The translations under genes and the position numbers were made by a program. From positions 1 to 64,000 of the forward strand of contig CALEDH010000008.1 in the NCBI GenBank assembly GCA_937949785.1: a stretch of DNA of 64,000 bases. The letters run 5' to 3'. Positions 43,308-51,588 of this stretch are shown piece by piece (positions within the stretch are counted from its first letter, which is position 1; each line of letters begins with the position of its first letter). Source of the DNA: an uncultured Sulfolobales archaeon. Its GTDB lineage: Archaea > Thermoproteota > Thermoprotei_A > Sulfolobales > NBVN01. The notes under the pieces are model-generated. The model was not told the origin of the DNA. It saw only the letters and a program-made list of their open reading frames with translations, and made no database searches.

Positions 43308-44480
43308 TTAATAACCTCTAAGGAGTTCTAAGCCGCCGTAGGAAGCCCAAATCCTACACGTACCCTCGGAGGAAACCATGCAGGGCCCGTACGGAGTTTC
43401 AGGTACGCATTTCTTCATGAATAATGGGCATTCGATAGGCTTAGCAATACCTAATACAACCTCACTACACCTACAGCCGGGTAGTAGCTCAGCTACATGT
43501 GTTTCTGAAGGTGCTGTAAGTCTTCTAAGACCGAACTCTTTAGCGGCATCATACATGCTGTACTCATCTTTAAGTTCTAAACCACTCATAGGTACTAAGC
43601 CTATCCCTCTCCAGGCAGCGTCGCATACCTCGAATACATCCGTAATTGCTTTCTTAGCTACCATGTTCCCATCCCATTTAACCAACCTCCTATACTCAAT
43701 TACTACTGATGGTTCGTTGCTTAATAACATTTTAAGGATCTCAGCTACTGCTACTAAAACATCTATAGGTTCAAAACCTGTTACGACGGTAGGTATTCCA
43801 AATTCCTTGGGGAGGAAGTCCCAAGCAATACCCCCAACAATTGATGATACGTGGCCGGGTGCGATAACACCTCTAATTGGGAGTAAGCCTCTCCTCCTAT
43901 ATAGTTCGACAGTATACCTCATCACAGGAGGTGTTAGCCGTAGGGCACTTAACAATTTAAGGTTTTCCGGAATATCACCGTTCCGTATGGGTAGGGCGTA
44001 TGAGGGGGCTGTAGTCTCAAAACCTATGCCGAAGAAGACAGAGTCCTTACCAACCGCCTTAGCATCTCTAACAGCGTCTAAGAAGCTATAAACAACCTTA
44101 ACATCCCCGCCTAATGCCTGAGCCTGCGAGAGGTTATTAGGCTCTTTAACTGAAGTAGTAGGAAGTTTGAAAGCATCACCAAATGTATACACTCTAATAC
44201 CCTCTAATGATAGCTTAATTAGTTCCTCAACATATGTTGCCGGCGTTATACATACTGGGCATCCAGGACCTGCAACTAGCTCTAATGCCCCCGGCATTAA
44301 AGACCTTAAGCCATAATACGTAGTTGTCCATTCATGAGTACCGCAGAAGTTCATTATCTTAGTACTACCCCCCACCTCCTTAGCTAGGGAGTCACAGCTC
44401 GAGGTAATACTCCTTATTAAAGTCTTAGCGATACCTGTATTCACTCTAAATACTTTCTGTACAGCTTCTTCTAACCCCAT
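43308..44480 (-). CDS. hypD: Hydrogenase Fe(CN)2CO assembly protein HypD
   Basis: 390 aa. Hallmarks: NFCGTHEWTTTYYGLRSLMP, GPGCPVCITP, FFGIGFETTAPS, and the C-terminal Fe-S region GCRCSEVVLGIAKPIECPLF with CVPETPYGPCMVSSEGTCR. It holds a [4Fe-4S] cluster and assembles the iron ligands with HypC. ATG 44480 is chosen because AGGTG lies 7 nt before it; the track's GTG is 9 nt upstream. It is first of a hypD-hypC operon lying inside lipoate locus 2. Confidence 0.93.
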   Translation of the reverse strand: MGLEEAVQKVFRVNTGIAKTLIRSITSSCDSLAKEVGGSTKIMNFCGTHEWTTTYYGLRSLMPGALELVAGPGCPVCITPATYVEELIKLSLEGIRVYTFGDAFKLPTTSVKEPNNLSQAQALGGDVKVVYSFLDAVRDAKAVGKDSVFFGIGFETTAPSYALPIRNGDIPENLKLLSALRLTPPVMRYTVELYRRRGLLPIRGVIAPGHVSSIVGGIAWDFLPKEFGIPTVVTGFEPIDVLVAVAEILKMLLSNEPSVVIEYRRLVKWDGNMVAKKAITDVFEVCDAAWRGIGLVPMSGLELKDEYSMYDAAKEFGLRRLTAPSETHVAELLPGCRCSEVVLGIAKPIECPLFMKKCVPETPYGPCMVSSEGTCRIWASYGGLELLRGY

Positions 44481-44822
44481 CCATAACACCTAAATAACAA
44501 ATTACTATTAAGTGACATTTCACAGGTTCCTCCACCACTATACCTAGATATTACTTATTACTTTTACTTAATAAGTTAAGTTACTAGCAAATACGGTTTA
44601 CGATTAACGAATATGACTACTTAGCACTCTCCATAACCCCACAGTTATTATAGTTAACGATGCAGCTCTATGGTTGCAGTTAACTTATCGTTGTCGGATA
44701 GTTATATTAAGCACTAACTCCGACCGCACATCAAGCACATACGAATTATATAAGCAATCCATAAAGCTCTTAACTTCAAAACGTTATGAAGAGCTAACCA
44801 TTCAGAAGTTGCTGACGAACCT
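44481..44822. other. 342-bp intergenic region, nothing recognised
   Basis: AT-rich sequence upstream of hypD and downstream of the radical SAM gene. It may hold the hypD promoter close to 44500-44520. No ORF, tRNA or convincing structure seen. Confidence 0.35.
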
Positions 44823-45725
44823 TTAAGATCTTACGTGTTTGTAGATGGAGGCACAGCATTCGTGGACTACTTTAAATTTAATGTTATTATCTATTAGGTA
44901 GTTTAACGTAGTTGTTGATGGAAACGCCATACCGTTAAACCCTAATCTTACTGCAGCTATCTCGACATCAATAAATTCCTCACTCCTAGGCCTCATACAT
45001 CCAAGACTTAGAGGTGTTTCGCTTAACTTCCTCCTAGCATACTCAAGTAGCTTTAAGGTGTAATGTGGTGATGGAGGGTTTGAAGGCTCTAGTGGGGTGC
45101 CTGGATACGGTGTGAATATAACGAAAACCACTGCTTTAGGCATTAAATCGTAAAGAATGTTTACTGAGTCGAACTCCTTGCTAGGCAACCCCCTATACAA
45201 CCCCACGATTACATGGGGAATTACCGGTAGGTCAAATTTATTAAGTATTTTAAACGTCTCCACATAGGCTTTAGCATTATCTAAGCCTATGACTTCCTTA
45301 ATAGCTCCTTCATGAACTACGAAGTCTATTAATACTGCATCGATTTCCAACTCCTTAATTAAGTTAGCTCTAAATTCATCAACAAGACCTACATGCATAA
45401 AGACCTTCAAACCCGATCTTTTCAAATACTTAATCGCGTTGAAGTATTCTTCAAAGGGTACTCTTCCAAACCTATCACACCCCCCACTCAGTAAAATACC
45501 GGAGACTCCCTCACCCATTAACTTAGTGCCTAGGCTCACTAACTCATTAGGTGAGAGCACACCTATCATATTACTTAGTAGTGTGCCGTAGCAGTGTTTA
45601 CACATTAACTCACATTTCCTACCGGTTAAGCTTATTGATGGGAAGTCCCTACCATATATCCCTAATTCAGGGACTTCATAATGGATGTTCGATGTTGCAA
45701 ATATGATTAACATCACTACAACCAT
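44823..45725 (-). CDS. Radical SAM lipoyl synthase component, LipS1/LipS2 type (locus 2, partner)
   Basis: 300 aa from ATG 45725. The ORF track's 328-aa version would overlap the divergent ligase gene and adds unlikely sequence; the TATA box at 45744-45754 places the transcript start at about 45725, so a leaderless ATG there fits. The cluster motif is CELMCKHC. C-terminal SLGCMRP and ECCAS match the locus 1 paralog (SLGCMRP, SCCSI). It is divergent from the fused ligase, repeating the locus 1 layout. Confidence 0.72.
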   Translation of the reverse strand: MVVVMLIIFATSNIHYEVPELGIYGRDFPSISLTGRKCELMCKHCYGTLLSNMIGVLSPNELVSLGTKLMGEGVSGILLSGGCDRFGRVPFEEYFNAIKYLKRSGLKVFMHVGLVDEFRANLIKELEIDAVLIDFVVHEGAIKEVIGLDNAKAYVETFKILNKFDLPVIPHVIVGLYRGLPSKEFDSVNILYDLMPKAVVFVIFTPYPGTPLEPSNPPSPHYTLKLLEYARRKLSETPLSLGCMRPRSEEFIDVEIAAVRLGFNGMAFPSTTTLNYLIDNNIKFKVVHECCASIYKHVRS

Positions 45726-45743
45726 AACTATAGCATAACATAT

Positions 45744-45754
45744 CCTTATAAAGG
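45744..45754. promoter_or_regulatory. Near-palindromic TATA box shared by divergent lipoate genes (locus 2)
   Basis: CCTTATAAAGG lies centred ~25 bp from the ATG of the leftward radical SAM gene (45725) and ~25 bp from a start site just ahead of the rightward ligase ATG (45783). It could drive both. Locus 1 has ACTTTATAAGT in the same position. Confidence 0.6.
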
Positions 45755-45782
45755 AATTGTTACTAATATATAGGGATATATC

Positions 45783-46829
45783 ATGCGTAGTTGGAGATTT
45801 ATCTTTCATAGAGCGTCAGATGACTTCCTACTAGCTACTGAGGAAGTCATAACTAAGGGTGTTGGGATTGGGAAGTCCCCCCCTACGGTACGTGTAAATA
45901 TCTTCGACCCTCCATCCGTACTAGTAGGCTTCAATCAAGACGTATATGAGGAGGTAAGAGTAGATATTGCGAAAGAACTTGGATTTAGGATTAATAGGAG
46001 GCCGAGTGGTGGTGGGGCAATAATAATGTACGAGGACACCCCTGGTTGGGAGATATGGGTTCCGAGGAGTTTTCTAGGTGATCTAGATATAAGTTCTATG
46101 TACGGGGAATTAATTCGTATCCCTATTAAAGCTTTCCACTACTTAGGAGTTACTAAGGCGAGTTTCAGACCTAAGAACGATATTGAAGTTAGCGGCCGTA
46201 AAATATCGGGTACCGGAATATACGTAGACTATGATGGAGTCTTATTCTGCGGTACGGTATTGGTAGACCTCGATGTGGAGTTAATGCTTAAAACACTAAA
46301 ATTACCTATTGAGAAGATTAGTGATAAAGCTATTAAGAGTTTTGAGGAGAGGATAACCACGATTAAACGTGAGTTAGGATATAAGCCGCATATCGATGAG
46401 GTAGTAAACGCTTTTAAGAAGGCTGTTACCGATGTTTTAAACGTTGATTTAGTTGATGGCGATTTAAATAAGTGGGAGTTAGAGGAGTTAGAGGAAGTTA
46501 TTAAGAAGTATAGGAGTGATGAGTGGGTATACGAATTTAGGAGGGGTAGTGGGTACACTAAGGTTTGTACGTATAAAACGCCTGCTGGGTTAATGAGAAT
46601 CCATGTTAAGGTCTTTGAGGGAGTTATAGAGGGTATTGTGATTACAGGTGACTTCTTCACATATCCTAATTCACTAATTAGTGATGTTGAAGCCAGACTT
46701 AAGTGGGTGCCGGTACATAACGTTACAGATGTGTTGAGGGAAATTGCTGATAAGAATGTTGACTATATGATACATGGTTTATCACTTAATGAATTAGCTG
46801 AACATATAACTAGCTGCTGTAGGGGTTAG
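45783..46829 (+). CDS. Fused lipoate-protein ligase (LplA + LplB domains), divergent type
   Basis: 348 aa. The first ~255 residues are an LplA fold (RINRRPSGGGAIIMYEDTPGWEIW; SGRKISGTGIYVD with the catalytic-type Lys). The last ~90 residues match LplB of locus 1 (ITGDFFTYPNS). The segment following SGGG is not the usual VYHDxGNxNFS; it reads IIMYEDTPGWEI, so the acyl donor or acceptor preference may differ from locus 1. It could act in a dedicated lipoate system (sLpl-like) rather than general attachment. No lipoyl acceptor gene is nearby. Confidence 0.78.
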   Translation: MRSWRFIFHRASDDFLLATEEVITKGVGIGKSPPTVRVNIFDPPSVLVGFNQDVYEEVRVDIAKELGFRINRRPSGGGAIIMYEDTPGWEIWVPRSFLGDLDISSMYGELIRIPIKAFHYLGVTKASFRPKNDIEVSGRKISGTGIYVDYDGVLFCGTVLVDLDVELMLKTLKLPIEKISDKAIKSFEERITTIKRELGYKPHIDEVVNAFKKAVTDVLNVDLVDGDLNKWELEELEEVIKKYRSDEWVYEFRRGSGYTKVCTYKTPAGLMRIHVKVFEGVIEGIVITGDFFTYPNSLISDVEARLKWVPVHNVTDVLREIADKNVDYMIHGLSLNELAEHITSCCRG

Positions 46830-46841
46830 TGGTAACGGTAT

Positions 46842-47342
46842 ATGGATGAATTAATGAGGTATTCTACTATAGTGATAACGTCTTTAGCTCCCGGTGTTGA
46901 GGTTAGGGGGTCAATACCTCTTACTTTCATACTCTTTAATGACAGCTTTGGGAGGTTCTACGGGATCTCCATAGCTATTGCTACGAACTTATTGATAGCA
47001 CCGCTCATAATGATGTTGTTAGGTAGGGTAGATATGATGGTTAGGAGTTCACGTTATGTTCCCCAAACACTGCGTAACACGTACGTTAAGATATTAGACT
47101 ACGTAGGCATTAAAAGTGTTAAGATTAGGAGGTACAGCTTCACCGGGTTATTACTATTTACTGCGGTACCTCTCCCTGGAACTGGTGCGTGGACTGCATC
47201 ATTAATAGCTTTCCTCGTAGGTATGGGTAGGGTTAGAGCTATTGTAGCTATAGAGATAGGTGTCTTAATAGCCTCCTTAATAGTTCTAACTACAACGTAT
47301 TTAGGTTTAGAAATAGTTAAGGCGGTATTCCTCCTCCCATAA
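46842..47342 (+). CDS. Small multidrug export protein (PF06695/COG2426)
   Basis: 166 aa, four or so membrane helices. The PF06695 motifs are visible: APGVEVRGSIPLTFIL near the start and YSFTGLLLFTAVPLPGTGAWTASLIAFLVGM in the middle. Transport activity is not demonstrated for the family. It follows the fused ligase by 12 nt, with GTGGTAACGG before the ATG, so it is probably on the same mRNA. Confidence 0.83.
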   Translation: MDELMRYSTIVITSLAPGVEVRGSIPLTFILFNDSFGRFYGISIAIATNLLIAPLIMMLLGRVDMMVRSSRYVPQTLRNTYVKILDYVGIKSVKIRRYSFTGLLLFTAVPLPGTGAWTASLIAFLVGMGRVRAIVAIEIGVLIASLIVLTTTYLGLEIVKAVFLLP

Positions 47343-47344
47343 AC

Positions 47345-48568
47345 CTATAACTCCTTAAGTAGTCTCTCTAAGAGCTCACGGATAGGTATGTTTAACTCAT
47401 CGGCTATTAACTTTAAATCGTCAAATTCAGGCTTAACTCTAATTACGTTGCCCTCCACATCCCTGCAGACCTTAACCCTCACATTAAACTCCTTACCCAT
47501 ACCTACTTTCAACTCCTTAAACTCCCTAACCGGTACTACGTACCTACCAGTCTTAGAAATTCTTATGCCTAACGTCCCTAACTCCTTAAACATAGATGTT
47601 AAGATGTCTTGAACATGTGTTTCATCGCTTATAATCCTAACTATGTAGCCCGGCCTACACTTCTTAGTTGTTACCGGTATTACAGATACGTCTAAAGCCC
47701 CTAATGACATGAACTTCTCTATCGAATATCCTAACACCTCACCTGTGACGTCATCGACATTGCTTTCAAGCACGTATACTTCCTCATATCTAAAACTGCT
47801 CAGCGCTATGTCTGAACTACCTAGGACAGCCCTAACAACGTTCGGTACTTCCCTAAATTCCTTGGCGCCAGAACCGTATCCTACGCTAATAACCTTCATC
47901 AACGGCATGTACTTAATAGGTTTGAAGAATGTAGTAAGTAATGCAGCGCCGGTAGGAGTTGTTAGCTCGTCATCAATAGGGCCTCCGACAACGTAGTACT
48001 CTTTAGCCCTCAACAACTCTAATGTTATATATGCTGGGCTCGGGATTACACCATGCGCTGATTTAATTAAACCTCCACCCACAGCTACTGGGAGTGAGTA
48101 CCTCATAGCTTCTATCAACTTTAACTCGTCGAGTAGTATGGTAGTAGTTAAGATATCGAAAAGAGTGTCAACAGAACCTACTTCATGAAGGTGTACATCG
48201 TAAGGTGTTGAGTTATGGATTAATGCCTCAAAGCTTAATATACTCATTAATGCGTCTCTAGCTTTATCCATTAGCATCTGCTCTAAACCTAAGTTATTGG
48301 CTGAGGTCTCAAACCACTTAAGTAATTCACTACCAGTGACGTAGCTTCTAACCTCATCTAAGTATATCTTTAACCTCTTAGCTCTAATACTACCCGTAAG
48401 GTAATCCTCAACAACTACATCAAATCTCCTAACATGCGGTAATTTACGGATAACATCTACAACGTTATCCAATATTTTAACACTTCCGCCTAAGTCAATT
48501 AACGAAGCTACTAACATGTCACCAGAGACTCCTGCTAGGGTAGGGTCTAAGACAAGTACCTTACCCAC
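47345..48568 (-). CDS. larC: Nickel-pincer cofactor nickel insertion protein LarC
   Basis: 407 aa, one uninterrupted LarC. It opens LDPTLAGVSGDMLVASLIDLGG and includes HLHEVGSVDTLFDIL and PTGAALLTTF, all LarC blocks. It inserts nickel into the pyridinium-3,5-bisthiocarboxylic acid mononucleotide with CTP. It overlaps larB by 8 nt. The acceptor enzyme (LarA-type) and LarE are not in the window. Confidence 0.92.
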   Translation of the reverse strand: MGKVLVLDPTLAGVSGDMLVASLIDLGGSVKILDNVVDVIRKLPHVRRFDVVVEDYLTGSIRAKRLKIYLDEVRSYVTGSELLKWFETSANNLGLEQMLMDKARDALMSILSFEALIHNSTPYDVHLHEVGSVDTLFDILTTTILLDELKLIEAMRYSLPVAVGGGLIKSAHGVIPSPAYITLELLRAKEYYVVGGPIDDELTTPTGAALLTTFFKPIKYMPLMKVISVGYGSGAKEFREVPNVVRAVLGSSDIALSSFRYEEVYVLESNVDDVTGEVLGYSIEKFMSLGALDVSVIPVTTKKCRPGYIVRIISDETHVQDILTSMFKELGTLGIRISKTGRYVVPVREFKELKVGMGKEFNVRVKVCRDVEGNVIRVKPEFDDLKLIADELNIPIRELLERLLKEL

Positions 48569-49352
48569 ACCTATCCCTCAAAGCACTGATACGCCTACAT
48601 ATAAGCGTTGCGAGGAGTGCTGCACCAATACCGTTATCAATGTTCGTTACAGCAATACCTAAGGAACATGATTGAAGCATTGACATAAGTGCTGAAATAC
48701 CTGACCCGCCGAAGCCGTATGAATGTGATGTTGGGACAGCAATTACCGGTACGTCTAACATAGATGAGATTACTGATGGTAATGCCCCCTCCCTACCAGC
48801 TATCACTACAGCGATATCAGCATCGAATTCCTTAATATCTTTAACAGCTCTAACAACTCTTTGAAGTCCTGCGACACCGACATCGTATAAGGTCTTAACA
48901 TCACAACCTAATTCCTCAAGAACGGCTATGACTTCCTCAGCTACTGGTATGTCAGCAGTTCCTGCAGTAACTACTGAAACCCTACATCTCACCCTCTCCT
49001 CACCGAGGTTCTTAACCCTTACTATTAATAACCTACCGCTTCTGTAGGTCTTAACCATAAAATCATGGCTTAACTCGCTAACTAAGGGATCTAAGTACTC
49101 ATGTGGTACCCTAGAAATTAAAACCCTTCCAAGCCTAGGCGTTAATGTTCTAGCTATTTGCAGTAGGGTTTTTAAGTCCTTACCTTCACCGTAAACAACC
49201 TCCGGAATACCCCTACGTAACTCTCTCCCACTATTGAAAACTACCTCACCGCCTAACTCATCAATAGCTAATAACCTTATCATGTTTTCAGCTTCATCTA
49301 AGCCTAACTCACCGCTTAGTAAACGCTTAAGAATAGACCTTATATCAACCAT
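48561..49352 (-). CDS. larB: Pyridinium-3,5-biscarboxylic acid mononucleotide synthase LarB
   Basis: 263 aa from ATG 49352; GGAGGG 6 nt upstream decides this start over the longer ORF. The PurE-like C-terminal half is clear: VTAGTADIPVAEEV, VVIAGREGALPSVISSM and SYGFGGSGISALMSMLQSC. It carboxylates and hydrolyses nicotinic acid adenine dinucleotide as the first step of the nickel-pincer nucleotide. It is co-transcribed with larC. Confidence 0.92.
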   Translation of the reverse strand: MVDIRSILKRLLSGELGLDEAENMIRLLAIDELGGEVVFNSGRELRRGIPEVVYGEGKDLKTLLQIARTLTPRLGRVLISRVPHEYLDPLVSELSHDFMVKTYRSGRLLIVRVKNLGEERVRCRVSVVTAGTADIPVAEEVIAVLEELGCDVKTLYDVGVAGLQRVVRAVKDIKEFDADIAVVIAGREGALPSVISSMLDVPVIAVPTSHSYGFGGSGISALMSMLQSCSLGIAVTNIDNGIGAALLATLICRRISALRDRCG

Positions 49353-49628
49353 TACTACCCTCCAACCACATTCTATTTCCAACTTAAAACTGTTTGTAGA
49401 AGTATTTCAGCATGTGTATACATGTTTAAGACCGTGTGGATCTTATATGTCTGCCTACCTAAACTTTAAGACCTCATAGATAACTTTCTGGTTAGTCAGT
49501 AGTAATAAAGGATTTTCTAGAGCTTTTAGGAAGGTAGGAGTACTTTTGCGGAGTACTAATTAAACCTCACATACGTCTTAACATCGTTTAATAATTGCGG
49601 TTAGATTATCTGTATCGGTGTTTACTTA

Positions 49629-50117
49629 GTGGTATTTAACTTAATACCTATAGGTGTTGTCCACGTACCGTTTGACGATGAAGTTGTTAGAAATTCGTTT
49701 GACGGTGTGAGTGGGAGTATAGAGGTTTTTCAAGAATTTGCAGACGGCCTCGTAGGGATTGACGGTTTTTCCCATATCATCGTAGTTGCTTACCTCCATA
49801 AGACGTTGGAAGATCATAGGAAGACGCTTATAGTAAGGCCTAGGAGGTTAGTTAAATTTGGTTTAAGACTTGAGGACATCCCTGAAGTAGGTGTTTTCTG
49901 TACGGACTCACCGCACAGACCTAACCCAATAGGTATAACTATAGTGAGACTCCTTAAACGTGAGGGTAGGTTCCTACATGTTAATGGTTTAGACCTCTTC
50001 AATAAAACACCGGTTATAGATTTAAGGCCGTACACGCCTGATAGAGTTGTAAGCGAACTTAAACTACCTACGTGGTATTTAAGACTCGTTGAAATGGTGG
50101 GGGTAAGAGGTGTTTAG
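49629..50117 (+). CDS. trmO: tRNA (m6t6A37) methyltransferase TrmO
   Basis: 162 aa. Motifs match the TrmO/TsaA (UPF0066) family: GVFCTDSPHRPNPIGITIVRLL and VNGLDLFNKTPVIDLRPYTP. It N6-methylates t6A at position 37 of certain ANN-decoding tRNAs using SAM. The start is GTG 49629. It converges with the DAACS symporter gene. The divergent larB promoter lies upstream. Confidence 0.93.
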   Translation: MVFNLIPIGVVHVPFDDEVVRNSFDGVSGSIEVFQEFADGLVGIDGFSHIIVVAYLHKTLEDHRKTLIVRPRRLVKFGLRLEDIPEVGVFCTDSPHRPNPIGITIVRLLKREGRFLHVNGLDLFNKTPVIDLRPYTPDRVVSELKLPTWYLRLVEMVGVRGV

Positions 50118-50139
50118 AGTTATCTAAAAAGGATTTCCT

Positions 50140-51399
50140 TTAAGGTTTATGGAGGAGTTCTAACTTATAGCCTGTCAATCTACTTATTAATATTGCCGAC
50201 GCGTTATCTCCGGAAACGTTGATGGCCGTCCTCATAGCGTCTGTTATGGGGTCTATCACTAACATTATTCCAATACCTTCTAAGGGTAGGCCGATAACCG
50301 ATAGAACATATGCTAACATTATCGTACCACCGCCGGGGATGGCAGCCGTAGCTACCGAACCTATCATAGCAGCTATGATCAGTAAGGATATGTGGTACGG
50401 TGTTAGTGTAAGCCCGAAGAGTTGCGCTATGAACACCGCGCTTAATGCCTGATATAAAGCCGTTCCATCCATATTTACCGTAGCACCTAGTGGTAGCGTT
50501 AAGCCGTAAACTTCTCTAGGCACACCTAAGCTCCTCGCAGCCTCCATATTATACGGTAGCGTCACGGCTGAGGACCTAGTCGTAAACGCTATTAGGAAGG
50601 GAGTTGACTGCGCTCTAAAGTATTTAAGCGGGTTTAACCCTCCAAGCACTACGAGGATGGAGTATACCACTACTAGGTGGAAGATTGAGAGGCTGTACTG
50701 CGACATTAGAAATCGGGCGTAAGCACCTAACATCGCCGGGCCGTAGCTGATCATAAGCCATGCCGCATATGAGAACACAGCAATAGGTGCGTAGTACATA
50801 ACTACCCTAACAAATGATATGGTAGTCTTAGATGCTAAGGAAAGATAATATGCTACTCTCCTACCCTCCTCACCAAGTAAAACCGTAGCAACACCTAAAA
50901 TTATTGCGAATATTATCATCGTCATAGAACCGCCGACAGCCAGTAGGCTGTTAAAGTCCGTCTGGAAGAATGATAGCAGTACATCAACACCTGACGGCGG
51001 TGAGGGCGGTTTATAGTCCTTCGGCACATCTAAGGTAACCATAGCACCCGGCGTAAACACTTGCCCAGCTAAAACACCCAGTGAAGCGGCTAATGCCGAC
51101 GTACCTAGGTAGACCACCAACATCACAACTAATATAGTACCTAACCTCCTACCACTGGCTATTGATGAGGTAGCTGCAGCAATAGTGAAGAATATTAGAA
51201 GCGGTATGATAATCCTAATCAACCTTACGAAGATATCGCCGAAAGCCTTAAACCAGCTAGCAAATAATGTTTTAGTTGGTACTGGAGTCATACTGATAAC
51301 ATATCCTACAGCTATACCTAATATAAACCCAAGCGCTATCGCTATTAGAAGTATTCTAGCCCCTTTCATGCCTACTTCAAGTCTTTCTGAAGCACCCAT
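50140..51399 (-). CDS. Dicarboxylate/amino acid:cation symporter (GltPh-like, DAACS)
   Basis: 419 aa from ATG 51399, about eight TM helices plus two re-entrant hairpins. Signatures: TTRSSAVTLPYNMEA (HP1), TLPLGATVNMDGTALYQ (the NMDGT motif) and ATAAIPGGGTIML (HP2), then DPITDAMRTAINVSGDN. It cotransports aspartate, glutamate or dicarboxylates with Na+ or H+. The ORF track's TTG start is 9 nt upstream. GGTG lies before the ATG. Confidence 0.92.
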   Translation of the reverse strand: MGASERLEVGMKGARILLIAIALGFILGIAVGYVISMTPVPTKTLFASWFKAFGDIFVRLIRIIIPLLIFFTIAAATSSIASGRRLGTILVVMLVVYLGTSALAASLGVLAGQVFTPGAMVTLDVPKDYKPPSPPSGVDVLLSFFQTDFNSLLAVGGSMTMIIFAIILGVATVLLGEEGRRVAYYLSLASKTTISFVRVVMYYAPIAVFSYAAWLMISYGPAMLGAYARFLMSQYSLSIFHLVVVYSILVVLGGLNPLKYFRAQSTPFLIAFTTRSSAVTLPYNMEAARSLGVPREVYGLTLPLGATVNMDGTALYQALSAVFIAQLFGLTLTPYHISLLIIAAMIGSVATAAIPGGGTIMLAYVLSVIGLPLEGIGIMLVIDPITDAMRTAINVSGDNASAILISRLTGYKLELLHKP

Positions 51400-51563
51400 A
51401 TACAACACACCACCGAAAGAACACCACCTAACTACTTAATATACATTACTGTGAGGTCTTTTCACGGTATTACCTTACAACTCTATAACTCTCTCAACTA
51501 AGTTTTGATGATGTTAGTTAAGTTATCTAGGTCATTTTCATTAATATTTTTAAGTTGACTGAT

Positions 51564-51588
51564 ATATATGGATTGGGTATCCATATAT
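51564..51588. promoter_or_regulatory. Perfect inverted repeat overlapping the btuF-like start
   Basis: ATATATGGAT-TGGGT-ATCCATATAT, 10-bp arms with a 5-bp spacer. The last two bases of the right arm are the A and T of the btuF-like ATG (51587). A TATA-like TTTTTAAG is ~25 bp upstream, so the repeat covers the transcript start and could be a repressor operator or an mRNA hairpin over the start codon. Confidence 0.6.

Noticed and set aside
43378-44091. 237-aa plus-strand ORF over hypD
   Set aside because: Shadow frame of hypD, which has all family motifs; composition is not protein-like.
44823-45809. Full-length 328-aa version of the locus 2 radical SAM gene
   Set aside because: Its first 28 codons overlap the divergent ligase and lie upstream of the best promoter; the ATG at 45725 fits.
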